Positions 1-7,283 of a stretch of DNA of 64,000 nt are shown piece by piece. The notes beneath the pieces are model-generated. The model was not told where the DNA came from. It saw only the letters and a program-made list of their open reading frames with translations, and searched no databases. The number at the start of each line of letters is the position of its first letter. Position 1 is the first letter of the stretch. The DNA is taken from positions 1 through 64,000 of the forward strand of contig NZ_BEXF01000023.1 of the NCBI RefSeq assembly GCF_002897295.1, read 5' to 3'. This DNA comes from Brevibacillus reuszeri. Its GTDB lineage: Bacteria > Bacillota > Bacilli > Brevibacillales > Brevibacillaceae. Made by a program: the position numbers and the translations under genes.

Positions 1-2
1 CC

Positions 3-344
3 AAGCTGATCAACGAAAACCAAGTGATCTGTTTAGAGGACTTGCAAGTAGAAAATATGGTCAAAAATCACAAGTTAGCAAAATCCATTGCAGATGCTTC
101 GTGGTCTATGTTTCGCACGATGCTGGAATATAAGTCAGAATGGTATGGCAGAAAGGTCACAATTGTTGGGAAACAATTCCCTTCCAGCCAGCTCTGCTCG
201 ACTCCAAACTGTGGATACCGTAACAAGGACGTAAAAAATCTAAATTTGCGTAGTTGGATATGCCCGAACTGCGGCGTACAACATGATCGTGACCAAAACG
301 CTGCCATCAATATTGAGCAAGAAGGACTTCGATTGTTGGCGTAG
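3..344 (+). CDS. tnpB: IS200/IS605-family TnpB (OrfB), C-terminal part
   Basis: TnpB is an RNA-guided nuclease carried by IS200/IS605 elements. The reading frame is open from the window edge, so only about 113 C-terminal residues are present. Visible hallmarks are the LEDL segment of the RuvC-like domain, a zinc finger with two Cys pairs (CSTPNC and CPNC), and the HDRDQNAAINI end that carries the last catalytic Asp. The stop lies next to the typical IS605 right end. Whether the gene is complete upstream cannot be seen. The family assignment is secure. Confidence 0.93.
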   Translation, partial: KLINENQVICLEDLQVENMVKNHKLAKSIADASWSMFRTMLEYKSEWYGRKVTIVGKQFPSSQLCSTPNCGYRNKDVKNLNLRSWICPNCGVQHDRDQNAAINIEQEGLRLLA

Positions 345-447
345 CCAACTAAACTGTGGGACTCACAGGGATAGCTTGGTATATTTCACTCTGTTAGGAG
401 TGACTACCCAAGAATCCCCTGTCTTTAGGCATGGGGAGTGTCAAAAA
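345..447 (+). mobile_element. IS200/IS605 right end, probable 3' part of the omegaRNA
   Basis: After the tnpB stop comes the family's usual right-end sequence: a block with GGTATATTTCACTC and AGGAGTGACTACCCAAG, then a hairpin pairing TCCCC with GGGGA around CTGTCTTTAGGCA, ending near GTCAA. In this family the right end forms the hairpin recognised by TnpA and also encodes the guide-scaffold (omega) RNA that overlaps the tnpB tail. The end position is approximate. Confidence 0.75.
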
Positions 448-580
448 AGCGTTCAAGATCGGAATAGAAAATGAAGCACCAAACAAATAGAGCGACTACT
501 CGAAGCTTAAAAACCATCATCACAAACGAAAGAAAATAGAGTAATAATTCACCTATTTCTTCTGAAGTCCAATTTTTCAC
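425..580 (-). CDS. Small membrane ORF truncated by the IS right end
   Basis: A 51-codon frame starting at a GTG behind GAGGAGG. It begins MKNWTSEEIGELLLYFL and has a long hydrophobic stretch from about residue 11 to 39. The last codons (DTPHA, then stop) are read from the IS605 end, so the insertion replaced the original C-terminus. No family recognised. Position and good RBS support translation; function unknown. Confidence 0.5.
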   Translation of the reverse strand: MKNWTSEEIGELLLYFLSFVMMVFKLRVVALFVWCFIFYSDLERFFDTPHA

Positions 581-691
581 ACTAAGAGCCTCCTCAGTAT
601 TCGATTAAACAGCAGAAGTTAAAAAAACTTGTAATTCCTCTTTCATCATTTCTGACACACTTCACATTTCTCAAAATTAAGGGCAAGAAGT

Positions 692-1000
692 TTATTTCTC
701 CCCACGTCTTACCTCGAATATCTGACGAGCTGCTAAATACACAATTAACAAAATTGAGAGAACCGAGCTTGCAAGTCTAGTCAAAGCCATAACGATAAGA
801 ACAATGTATACAATGATAACTGATATACTACTCACTTTTTCAAAAAAAGGTAATTTGAACCATAGCTCCATTGGATCAGCATCAAGCATAAGGACTTTAT
901 CTATTGGATTGAGAAACAACTGGCTCGCAGATAATACCACCAAAATTGCCATCAATATGTTTATACCTGTTTTTAGAACCATGCTACTCACCTTTCTCAA
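692..1000 (-). CDS. Small membrane protein, unknown
   Basis: 102 residues with hydrophobic segments near residues 10-30, 55-75 and 76-95 and a charged C-terminus (RRGEK). It lies downstream of two other minus-strand genes (1077..1655 and 1681..2496) and may share their transcript. No family recognised. Confidence 0.6.
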   Translation of the reverse strand: MRKVSSMVLKTGINILMAILVVLSASQLFLNPIDKVLMLDADPMELWFKLPFFEKVSSISVIIVYIVLIVMALTRLASSVLSILLIVYLAARQIFEVRRGEK

Positions 1001-1076
1001 AATGAGCTGCTCTTTTTGAAATGCAAGAAGTCACGATTCACATTTCAACACAGTCACAACTCTTCTTCTCTGCCTT

Positions 1077-1655
1077 CTAAAGGTTCGATGTTAGTTTCAA
1101 CAAACGAGGCAAAAGGAAGTCACATTTGTTGTTCCAATTTGGCTCAAGTATAACCTTACGGGTACTGCGAAGAATAAATGCAGACTCTATCATCAGTTCC
1201 AGAAGAGCTAACTTATCAATATCTTTTATGATCCTAGTAGAATGCTGATTGGGGTTGTCTACGTCAATGTATTCCCTTAAACTCCGGCACCATACTTCGC
1301 TTTGTGGTGGAATATCTGGTACACGTGATAATAATTTGTATGTATCACAAAGCGCAAGGATAGCAAGCTGCTTACGGACAGAACTTGCCGCACTCTCTCT
1401 ATTCGCTCCGTATTTTACAATCACTCTAGAATCATCTGGAAAATGCAGCAATAGGTAAGAAATGTACATTTCCTCCAATTCCATGAGCCGATCTTGCATC
1501 ACTGGTTTCAACTTTTTTAAGCATAGCTCCCGAAATCCGCCTTCCCATAATTCGAAATCATGAATAGAGCTATTCCCTTCGTATAATTTTCTACCAAGAT
1601 CAGTTAAGACTGAAAAAGGATCTCTATTTCTTATTTTCTGGAAGAAACCTAACAC
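1077..1655 (-). CDS. Hypothetical protein, 192 aa
   Basis: A soluble, mostly helical-looking protein, rich in Leu, Glu and Arg, with no signal peptide or membrane segment. It sits 25 bases downstream of the membrane protein gene 1681..2496 and upstream of another membrane protein, so a membrane-associated complex is possible, but this rests on context only. No domain recognised. Confidence 0.65.
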   Translation of the reverse strand: MLGFFQKIRNRDPFSVLTDLGRKLYEGNSSIHDFELWEGGFRELCLKKLKPVMQDRLMELEEMYISYLLLHFPDDSRVIVKYGANRESAASSVRKQLAILALCDTYKLLSRVPDIPPQSEVWCRSLREYIDVDNPNQHSTRIIKDIDKLALLELMIESAFILRSTRKVILEPNWNNKCDFLLPRLLKLTSNL

Positions 1656-1680
1656 CTAGTAACACCTCTTTCTATCACCA

Positions 1681-2496
1681 TCAATTAGATACTACACTTT
1701 GATTATAGCTTCCGACTTTTAAAACATCTTTTCCAATGTACACAAGTCCAATAGCAACAAGTAAAACGATTGGATTCAAAGTATATACAAAAGTATTTAT
1801 GATTACTAATATCAATCCTACACCAATAAGAGTATCAATGAAAAACTTCAGGCCATCCGAAGAAAAGGCAAAAATACTATTTTTAATAGATTTCATGCTA
1901 GGTTTTGTGAAAAATGGAAGCAATAAAGCGGAGAACAGTATCATTGAAAAACGAAGGATCTTGATAATTCCTACTCCAATGATAATTGCGAGCGTGGTAA
2001 AGTAGATAATGGATGAAAAAGATATAGGTGTAAGTGATCTTATTCCATTCAAAAATTGATCTTGATTAACGCCATACCGTTCTTGTAAAACGATTGTTAA
2101 GCTAAAAGTGAAATATCCAATAATCATTAAAATAGTATTCACAGCACAAAAGTTTCCTACCAGCAGACTCGTTTCTTTGAAAAAACGTTCACCTTTTATA
2201 ACTTTGTTGACAATAATCCCACTTACAAAAATAGCAAAAATAACCCAGAATATTCTCCAGATTTCCTCAATCCCTTTCATTATTAAATTCATGTCTATGG
2301 GAGTAGAAAGCTTATATGCGATCAGAGGGTAATCACTCATCAGATCGACACGTGTTTGTCCAAGAAAAATATAGTCAAATGCAATCCAGATCACCATCAA
2401 AAAGAACACTAACCAACCAATTGCTAATGCTGTAACAAAATACTTGCCATCAAAAATATTATGTATTCTTTCTTGTACAAACTTTGATTTAATCAT
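1681..2496 (-). CDS. Polytopic membrane protein, unknown
   Basis: 271 residues with about six hydrophobic segments (around 20-45, 80-100, 115-135, 160-200, 215-235, 240-260). A short N-terminal charged stretch (KSKFVQERIH) precedes the first segment. Size and topology resemble integral components of transfer machineries such as VirB6/TrbL, but no sequence motif confirms that. First gene of a three-gene minus-strand run. Confidence 0.65.
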   Translation of the reverse strand: MIKSKFVQERIHNIFDGKYFVTALAIGWLVFFLMVIWIAFDYIFLGQTRVDLMSDYPLIAYKLSTPIDMNLIMKGIEEIWRIFWVIFAIFVSGIIVNKVIKGERFFKETSLLVGNFCAVNTILMIIGYFTFSLTIVLQERYGVNQDQFLNGIRSLTPISFSSIIYFTTLAIIIGVGIIKILRFSMILFSALLLPFFTKPSMKSIKNSIFAFSSDGLKFFIDTLIGVGLILVIINTFVYTLNPIVLLVAIGLVYIGKDVLKVGSYNQSVVSN

Positions 2497-2531
2497 ATAT
2501 AACTCCTTTTATCTTCCTTTTTTCGATTTGG

Positions 2532-2633
2532 TCATTTTCCAGCTAAATTATTCTTGATATGAATATTATTTAAATCAACTTTAATCAACCAAATAATCTG
2601 ACTTCCATTCAAAGTTACACTCAGTGAACTCAT
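2532..2633 (-). CDS. Possible 33-aa peptide or gene remnant
   Basis: A short frame (MSSLSVTLNGSQIIWLIKVD and on) in an otherwise empty gap. It is open upstream of the ATG for a few codons (IDYYGNKY) but has no clear ribosome site, so it may be the tail of a lost gene rather than a translated peptide. It lies at the left edge of the small-gene array. Confidence 0.25.
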   Translation of the reverse strand: MSSLSVTLNGSQIIWLIKVDLNNIHIKNNLAGK

Positions 2634-2669
2634 ATACTTATTGCCATAATAATCGATCTAAGTGAGTCA

Positions 2670-2996
2670 TTAACTAATCTTGGCTAACTTACGTGCTAGA
2701 GAAACCCTTACTCCTATTCTTAATAAGCACTCAGCAATTGTCGATGCTAGGGAACGCGATTTACAAAAGCCTTCCCATTTAACCTGTCTGATGTATCTAT
2801 CACCAATCTTGTCCATGACATGTGACGGTATTGTTGCACCATGAAGCAATTCAAAATAACAAAAACGCAAATCCTGGTCATTGTCTGGTGAACATACCTT
2901 AAAATCCTGGTATGAGATTTCTGCGCTCTCATCAGGCATAGCAATTAAAAGTAGTGCTGGTTCATATATCAAAACAAACTTTGAAGCAGATGCCAT
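2670..2996 (-). CDS. Hypothetical protein, 108 aa
   Basis: Starts at an ATG behind AGAGGTG (spacing 7). Contains an aliphatic N-terminal strand (KFVLIYEPALLLIAM) followed by an acidic stretch and a basic C-terminal half. No family recognised. One of the leftmost genes in the minus-strand run of small genes reaching to 10 kb. Confidence 0.55.
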   Translation of the reverse strand: MASASKFVLIYEPALLLIAMPDESAEISYQDFKVCSPDNDQDLRFCYFELLHGATIPSHVMDKIGDRYIRQVKWEGFCKSRSLASTIAECLLRIGVRVSLARKLAKIS

Positions 2997-3117
2997 GAAT
3001 TAACACCTCTTTCCTTGTAACAAGAGAATAAAAACTAGATATCTTTCATGGACCATTGCTTTTCATATAACACTGCCAGCTTAGTGTTTCGCTCGGCTTG
3101 GGCAATCGTAGTAACCG

Positions 3118-3405
3118 TTACGATTCGTTCTTAAAAAATTCAATATCCCGACCAAATCGGATTGCATAAAAACAATTGTCAGATGCTTGTACAATCTCAT
3201 ATTCTGTATAAGTCGGATGTCTATTTATTGGTGTAAGCTTTCCGTTCTGATAATCGATGTTCAATATTACCAAGTCACTTTGATCAAGGAACACGTCCAA
3301 TTCTATAAGCTCACCACTATCTAAAAAATCAACTAACCAACCACCAACAACGAATTTCCCATCCATGCCGTTAATATTCATCTCAGCAATTATTATCACC
3401 GCCAT
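3118..3405 (-). CDS. Hypothetical protein, 95 aa
   Basis: Beta-rich looking, acidic protein (pattern WLVDFLDSGELIELDVFLDQSD). The start used has no obvious ribosome site; an internal Met nine residues in is an alternative. Immediately downstream, in another frame, an open stretch ending QWSMKDI reads like the tail of a further lost gene. Function unknown. Confidence 0.5.
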   Translation of the reverse strand: MAVIIIAEMNINGMDGKFVVGGWLVDFLDSGELIELDVFLDQSDLVILNIDYQNGKLTPINRHPTYTEYEIVQASDNCFYAIRFGRDIEFFKNES

Positions 3406-3443
3406 TACGTTTAGCTGCTTCGCGCTTCAAATTCAACCACTAT

Positions 3444-3731
3444 TCAGTACATTTCTCCTGGTGTGTTATGAAAAATGCAATTACTGTATCGATCAAATAC
3501 CTCACCTGATTCATTATTTGTGGCGTGACTAACCTGAACAGTTGAAGCCCCTTCCGAAAAAACTTCCTTTAATACCTTATGAATGGCTAGCTTAAAATGA
3601 AAAGCATCAACATCCTTTTGATTTTCTAGTACTTTCCCACCTATGTAAGAAGCCTGATAGTATACAGTAAATTTAATCAATCCATTTTTTTGAAGTGCTA
3701 TATCTAATTGGTTTTTCAAAGTTCCATTCAT
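3444..3731 (-). CDS. Hypothetical protein, 95 aa
   Basis: ATG start with GGAGG eight bases upstream. The sequence alternates short beta-like and helical segments; ends CIFHNTPGEMY. No domain recognised. Same strand and size class as its neighbours in the array. Confidence 0.55.
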   Translation of the reverse strand: MNGTLKNQLDIALQKNGLIKFTVYYQASYIGGKVLENQKDVDAFHFKLAIHKVLKEVFSEGASTVQVSHATNNESGEVFDRYSNCIFHNTPGEMY

Positions 3732-3809
3732 CTCTAATCCTCCATAAATTTAGTTAGCAAGAAGTAACATCATCCTTTCTTAATAAATACCGGAGAAAAT
3801 AAATTCATT

Positions 3810-3926
3810 TTAGTAGAACGTCTCTTTAAAAAACACTTCCCTAAAGTTGGTCCACGCCTCTATATTCATAGACAAAATTAGTTCTATGGATAAGTCATGA
3901 TAGATGTCTTCTTTTGTATGATGTAC
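3810..3926 (-). pseudogene. 3' remnant of a small gene cut at a junction sequence
   Basis: An open frame without a start codon (VHHTKEDIYHDLSIELILSM and on, ending FFKETFY). It begins directly beside a short GC-rich element containing GATTAATCCGCGCTGCGC, which resembles the junction at 6198..6247 (GATCATCGGGATCC / GCGCGGATC). The frame therefore looks like a gene whose 5' part was lost by recombination at a cassette border. Confidence 0.4.
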
Positions 3927-4015
3927 CTAGGTGCGATTAATCCGCGCTGCGCTTCGACATTGTTTTTTGGGGCAATATTCTTCCCATCAAGATAATCCAA
4001 ATTTTTCCTTCCACT

Positions 4016-4279
4016 CTAATTTAAATCCGTCCGTTTAATTTGTTTAATAAGCTCTATTGCCATTTCCCAATACTCACGATCAACTGAATATCTCTGTGTA
4101 AACTCTTCATACGAAAACAAGTCTCCATGTTCGTTTAAAAAATCATGCATTGTGATATTCAGATAGTCTTGTCCATGACGAATCCGAAATGGGCTAATTG
4201 AGATACTATTTTCAGGATTTATCTTTATTATCTTCCCATCCAATTGTTTTACAATATGATCAAGCTCTTTCTTATCCAT
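4016..4279 (-). CDS. Hypothetical cassette protein, copy 1 of a duplicated pair
   Basis: 87 residues from the ATG behind AAGGGTG (an in-frame GTG three codons upstream is less likely). Nearly identical to 6764..7027, sharing the pattern NPENSISI-PFRI, then LNITMHDFLNE, then SYEEFTQRYSVDREYWEMAI. Substitutions are mostly conservative, which suggests both copies were kept under selection. Identity continues through the upstream TTTTTATCTTATT and then ends where the other copy has the TGAGCA border. Function unknown. Confidence 0.7.
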   Translation of the reverse strand: MDKKELDHIVKQLDGKIIKINPENSISISPFRIRHGQDYLNITMHDFLNEHGDLFSYEEFTQRYSVDREYWEMAIELIKQIKRTDLN

Positions 4280-4372
4280 TATCCTCACCCTTTTTATCTT
4301 ATTTGCAATGTGAAGCCACTGGCTGAAATAGGACCTACTACGATTTATTTTGGATACTCAATATGATAATTC

Positions 4373-4627
4373 TTACCTTGTTACAAAGACATAAGTTGCG
4401 AAAGCAAACAAGAACATCATCCCATATATTAGAAAAGAAAAACCTATGTCTCCACTATTTTCTAATTCCACAATTTTACTAAATATTTTCACCCGTTCTT
4501 TTTCGGTTAGATTTGAATCATGCAGTTTTTCCTTAAGTTTCACTATCTTCAATATATCATTCAATTCACTTACACCCCCTTTACGTCTACTTCCTGGTCT
4601 TGTTGCTTTAGAATCTTGTCTCTTCAA
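4373..4627 (-). CDS. Small tail-anchored-looking protein
   Basis: Up to 84 residues: basic N-terminus, a charged helical middle (LKEKLHDSNLTEKERVKIF) and a C-terminal hydrophobic segment from about residue 62. The TTG start at 4627 has no ribosome site; an in-frame TTG further in, behind AAGGGGG, may be the true start and would shorten the protein by about 20 residues. Its upstream side carries the border ATTGAGCAGTA. Confidence 0.5.
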   Translation of the reverse strand: MKRQDSKATRPGSRRKGGVSELNDILKIVKLKEKLHDSNLTEKERVKIFSKIVELENSGDIGFSFLIYGMMFLFAFATYVFVTR

Positions 4628-4655
4628 CTATTGAGCAGTACGTATGTAGACTGAT

Positions 4656-4943
4656 TCAATTTAGAAAATCATCAAGGGATTGAGTAACGATTGCAGGTGA
4701 TTTTTCCAGTAGGAACTTTTCACGAAGCTCATTAACCTCTGATTCATGGTAATACCAAGATGTCTGGAAGCCTTCAATGTTCAAGACCTTAGCTCCAATA
4801 TTGCCTTTCTTTGCTAAATTCCTAAGACGGTCTACATTGGTTCCTCTGCGAGTATAGTAATGTGCCGATTGCCATCCATCCAAAATTATGTCTTTTTTGT
4901 ATTGCTTCAGTTCAGTTCGAGTAATATGAATTATGTTTATCAT
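4656..4943 (-). CDS. Small protein with possible HTH, unknown
   Basis: 95 residues from the ATG behind GGGAGGAACGAA. The middle (RRGTNVDRLRNLAKKGNIGA, then YYHESEVNELREKFL) resembles the layout of small MerR/excisionase-like DNA-binding modules, but this is a resemblance only. A frameshifted remnant of the same 3' end lies at 31896..31965, so this is a recurrent cassette. Stop and TGAGCA border are only 18 bases apart. Confidence 0.55.
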   Translation of the reverse strand: MINIIHITRTELKQYKKDIILDGWQSAHYYTRRGTNVDRLRNLAKKGNIGAKVLNIEGFQTSWYYHESEVNELREKFLLEKSPAIVTQSLDDFLN

Positions 4944-4962
4944 TTCGTTCCTCCCTACACTA

Positions 4963-5093
4963 TCAACTCGGATCACTGATGCCGACTGCCTGTACTTTGT
5001 CTTCTATGATTTGCTCGATCCTGTACCATTCGTCAGTATCGTCATTTTTGATGATGCCACCCCACCCAATTTCGGTTTATAGCTTAATATCAT
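4963..5093 (-). pseudogene. Small gene with a one-base frameshift
   Basis: A frame starting at ATG 5093 behind AAAGGGTG (MILSYK) continues sensibly only after adding one base near 5078, giving TEIGWGGIIKNDDTDEWYRI and on to GISDPS and a stop 20 bases before the next gene's start. One lost A in TATAAACC would explain it. About 43 residues when repaired; acidic, unknown function. Confidence 0.45.
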
Positions 5094-5136
5094 CACCCTT
5101 TTACCGCTTGCATTTCATTTCCCACCCGTTTGTCAA

Positions 5137-5404
5137 ACTACATAGTAGATTTAAATTACCTGAATGCACGTCAAAGCCTTGATATAACAACGTTTGTATA
5201 TCGTGTACCGACAGGATTTACATGGAGATGCGAGCATGATAGGCTCAGGAGCCAAGCGAATCCATTACTGGCATTGCTCCGTTCGCCCTCAATCATGCTC
5301 GTAGAGGCTCCGTGTCAATCCGTCTTTACTGTTGGTACACCATATGTAACCCCTACAGCCTGTAAGGATGACAGGTGTTTCTCGACAAGTTAATATAATA
5401 CACA
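5137..5404. repeat. 268-bp structured repeat, copy 1
   Basis: Closely matches 29602..29870 over its whole length, from ACTACATAGTAGATT to AATATAATACACA. It folds as one long interrupted hairpin: GTGTACCGACAG pairs with CTGTTGGTACAC, then GGATTTACATGGAG with CTCCGTGTCAATCC, then CGAGCATGAT with ATCATGCTCG, then GCGAA with TTCGC. Differences between copies fall at positions that keep G-U or Watson-Crick pairing. No coding frame is shared by the two copies. It could be a structured RNA or a folded single-strand recombination site. Confidence 0.75.
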
Positions 5405-5545
5405 TTAAGTAAAAATCGATCCAATCCAGCCAATAAATTTAATTCCGCATAACTACCGATCAGTTCTTCAAAGCGATCGATTCAGAACTTGGTTGAATAT
5501 TAAACGACTGCTGCTTCCACGCTAATTTGAGCTTGCTACATTTTT

Positions 5546-5650
5546 TCAAATACCGCTCGGCCAGTAATTCTCAATTATTAAAATAAATCCATACGTGAGT
5601 ATTAAACCGACTATTAGAGTGACTGACATTACTTTTAAACTATCCAACAA
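5546..5650 (-). CDS. 34-aa single-span membrane peptide
   Basis: TTG start (TTG TTG GAT) behind GAAAGGAG. The peptide has one hydrophobic segment (MSVTLIVGLILTYGFILII) and a short polar tail ending ENYWPSGI. Its upstream side is the border CAATGAGCAATTTGTATCC. Too short for family assignment; similar in character to 6242..6334 and 6335..6463. Confidence 0.5.
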   Translation of the reverse strand: MLDSLKVMSVTLIVGLILTYGFILIIENYWPSGI

Positions 5651-5672
5651 CAAATAGCTCTCCTTTCTTCAA

Positions 5673-5725
5673 TGAGCAATTTGTATCCAGTGCTGGTCAC
5701 ACGAGCAGTACGCTAACCTAGTTAT
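5673..5725. repeat. Cassette junction, hairpin type
   Basis: Begins TGAGCAATTTGTATCC, followed by AGTGCTGGTCACAC, which forms an imperfect inverted repeat (TGTATCCAG against CTGGTCACA). The same TGAGCA...TGTATCC start occurs at 31224. It separates the genes at 5546 and 5735. Confidence 0.5.
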
Positions 5726-5734
5726 AATTTAATT

Positions 5735-5896
5735 CTATTCCAACCTTTGTTTAAGCATTTTAGATTGATAGCCAATCGGTTTCCCTTTTTCATAGACATC
5801 GTTAAGAATTTTCTTTGATTCCTCTGAAATTTTAGGGAAATGGGTATGCGCTTCATCTAGTACTACTAATTTTTTCTTCTTGTCCTGATTCATCAT
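5735..5896 (-). CDS. Hypothetical cassette protein, 53 aa
   Basis: ATG ATG start behind GGAGGG. A basic N-terminus (MMNQDKKKKLVVLDEAHTHF) is followed by a polar helix and ends SKMLKQRLE. Its upstream side carries the border GAGTGAGCAAAATGTAT. The good ribosome site and clean borders on both sides support a real gene. No family recognised. Confidence 0.55.
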   Translation of the reverse strand: MMNQDKKKKLVVLDEAHTHFPKISEESKKILNDVYEKGKPIGYQSKMLKQRLE

Positions 5897-5949
5897 TTTG
5901 AAACCCTCCATTTATTTGAGTGAGCAAAATGTATATAATCCAAAAAATT

Positions 5950-6080
5950 CGGCAATACAGTTAATGGAACCAACACAAATGTACCTGGAATACTGGAAGG
6001 ACGTTGAGCCGTCGTTTTAATCCCTGCATAGGTGAGACTGCCGACTCGTAGGAAAGGTACCATATGACTGTATTGTAACG
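5950..6080. repeat. Long inverted repeat between cassettes
   Basis: CAATACAGT at 5953 pairs with ACTGTATTG at 6066, and just inside it TTAATGGAACC pairs imperfectly with GGTACCATATG. The loop is about 95 bases. No convincing gene lies here: a 100-codon open frame runs through it into the next gene's ribosome site. The layout resembles the larger structured repeat at 5137, with different sequence. Confidence 0.4.
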
Positions 6081-6197
6081 TTAAAGCAGGGGCGTTAAGG
6101 TTTTTTATGATGCCGTTCCAGGGCACTGGGCGGCAGTTTGTGCTGCACTGGATCCGGATCGGTGACGCAGCTGCACTCCTACCCGTTTTTGTCATAA

Positions 6198-6247
6198 TGA
6201 GCAGTGTAACCAGCGCGGATCATCGGGATCCACAATACACATTAAGT
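6198..6247. repeat. Cassette junction, hairpin type
   Basis: Reads TGAGCAGTGTAACC, then GCGCGGATCATCGGGATCC, then AATACACATTAAG. GGATC/GATCC and GTGTAA/TACAC form the two stem blocks. The inner part is clearly related to the junction at 31494 (on the minus strand CGATGATYCGCGCYGG in both). The stop of the downstream 30-aa gene lies inside the ATTAAG edge. Confidence 0.55.
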
Positions 6248-6334
6248 AAAAAGCAACCAAAACATGGTAATAAGCCCCGATACAATTATGATTATTGATA
6301 TAAAGAAGTCTACTCTATCTCTAATCTCAAACAT
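6242..6334 (-). CDS. 30-aa single-span membrane peptide
   Basis: ATG behind GAGAGGG, right after the stop of 6335..6463. Sequence MFEIRDRVDF then FISIIIIVSGLITMFWLLF, ending T. Third in a tightly packed trio of membrane peptides (6463..6705, 6335..6463, 6242..6334) that makes up one cassette. Function unknown; phage holin-like or toxin-like size, with no further support. Confidence 0.5.
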   Translation of the reverse strand: MFEIRDRVDFFISIIIIVSGLITMFWLLFT

Positions 6335-6463
6335 CTAAACGCCCTCTCTCAATACTTTACGCCTTTCAATCCATTGACCAATTTCCCAACCTATCCAAGG
6401 TGCTACATGCCAAAGCGCAAAAAGTACGGGTAATGAAAATACAAACCAAGGCTCAAACATCAT
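6335..6463 (-). CDS. 42-aa membrane peptide, coupled to upstream gene
   Basis: Its ATG overlaps the TAA of 6463..6705 (TAATG), and the ribosome site GGAG lies inside the end of that gene, a classic translational-coupling layout. Sequence MMFEPWFVFSLPVLFALWHV then WIGWEIGQWIERR: aromatic-rich hydrophobic segment and basic tail. No family recognised. Confidence 0.55.
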   Translation of the reverse strand: MMFEPWFVFSLPVLFALWHVAPWIGWEIGQWIERRKVLREGV

Positions 6464-6705
6464 TACTTATTTCTCCTTTCTGCTTCACGCTTCCAATGTG
6501 CCCGCAGCCATTCCGCATCCTCTTCCGTAAATTTCCGATCTTTCTCGACTGACATATATTTCTTTAAATCAAAATGCATAAACACAATCAAAGTAAGACC
6601 AAGAATCACACCAAAACCAATGATCCAAGGAGAATAATGATCATTCCCCACAAATGTTTTAAGGGATACAAGTGTAGAAGTCATAGAATCAGAACCAGGA
6701 ACCAT
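6463..6705 (-). CDS. Small membrane protein, 80 aa
   Basis: ATG behind GAGGGGG. One clear hydrophobic segment around residues 27-46 and a basic, charged C-terminus with EEDAEWLRAHWKREAERR. The same C-terminal pattern (NEDWLRNHWKQKATEY) appears in 43346..43567, so the two belong to one family found inside and outside the array. Confidence 0.6.
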   Translation of the reverse strand: MVPGSDSMTSTLVSLKTFVGNDHYSPWIIGFGVILGLTLIVFMHFDLKKYMSVEKDRKFTEEDAEWLRAHWKREAERRNK

Positions 6706-6763
6706 GATTTACCCCCTCATCCGCAGCTGCTTCAACAATTCTGTATTCTTTCTTCAATACACA

Positions 6764-7027
6764 CTAAGTAAAATCCGTCCGTTTAATTTGTTTAATAAGT
6801 TCTATTGCCATTTCCCAATACTCACGATCAACTGAATATCTCTGTGTAAACTCTTCATACGATAACAAGTCTCCTTGTTCGTTCAAAAAATCATGCATTG
6901 TAATATTCAGACTGTCATGCTCATGATGAATCCGAAATGGGTTAATCGAGATACTATTTTCAGGATTTATCGTTATTACCTTCCCGTCCAATTGTTTTAC
7001 AATCTGATCAAGTTCTTTCATATCCAT
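6764..7027 (-). CDS. Hypothetical cassette protein, copy 2 of a duplicated pair
   Basis: Second copy of 4016..4279 (87 aa from the ATG behind AAGGGTG; a longer frame upstream crosses the border and is not believed). The upstream side has the intact border TCTTATTGAGCATTGTGTTAA, which copy 1 lacks; the downstream side ends in TTACTTAGTGTGTATTG. This pair shows how far the mobile unit extends. Confidence 0.7.
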   Translation of the reverse strand: MDMKELDQIVKQLDGKVITINPENSISINPFRIHHEHDSLNITMHDFLNEQGDLLSYEEFTQRYSVDREYWEMAIELIKQIKRTDFT

Positions 7028-7196
7028 TATCCTCACCCTTTTTATCTTATTGAGCATTGTGTTAAATAGCATTTTTACAAATCGTGTGTTGTGACAAGTC
7101 GACGTATTGTGTCGAAAACAACTACTGTAAATCAGGACATACGAGCTGTATAATTTGCTTGCCCGTTGTAAATTTTCTTTCTTATTCGTTGATGGA

Positions 7197-7281
7197 ACGC
7201 CGTGTGCGATGAAAGTCGCCTGCACGGTGTAGGCTCGAACGAAAACCCTCACAAAAAGAAGGGGATAAGTCGAGAATAGCA
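7197..7281 (+). mobile_element. 3' end of a group II intron (domains V and VI)
   Basis: 7197..7230 matches the group II domain V pattern: CGCCGTGTGCGA, loop TGAAAG, TCGCCTGCACGGTG, with the GAAAG-type tetraloop region and the CGC triad seen in several bacterial intron classes. It is followed by a domain VI-like stem (CTCGA ... TCGAG with inner CCCT ... AGGG, 7234..7274) and a 3' splice-site-like AATAGCAAT. The remainder of the intron is missing; upstream is a cassette border. A protein-coding frame starts directly after it. Confidence 0.65.
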
Positions 7282-7283
7282 AT

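Noticed and set aside
5130..5393. 87-codon plus-strand frame over the structured repeat
   Set aside because: The near-identical copy at 29602 does not keep the frame, and there is no ribosome site.
5893..6195. 100-codon minus-strand frame between cassettes
   Set aside because: It runs through a hairpin junction, ends in the next gene's ribosome site and lacks its own; an inverted repeat explains the region better. Not fully excluded.
7052..7196. Further intron or junction sequence upstream of domain V
   Set aside because: Some short inverted repeats are present (GTTGT/ACAAC) but no recognisable intron domain or border was found.
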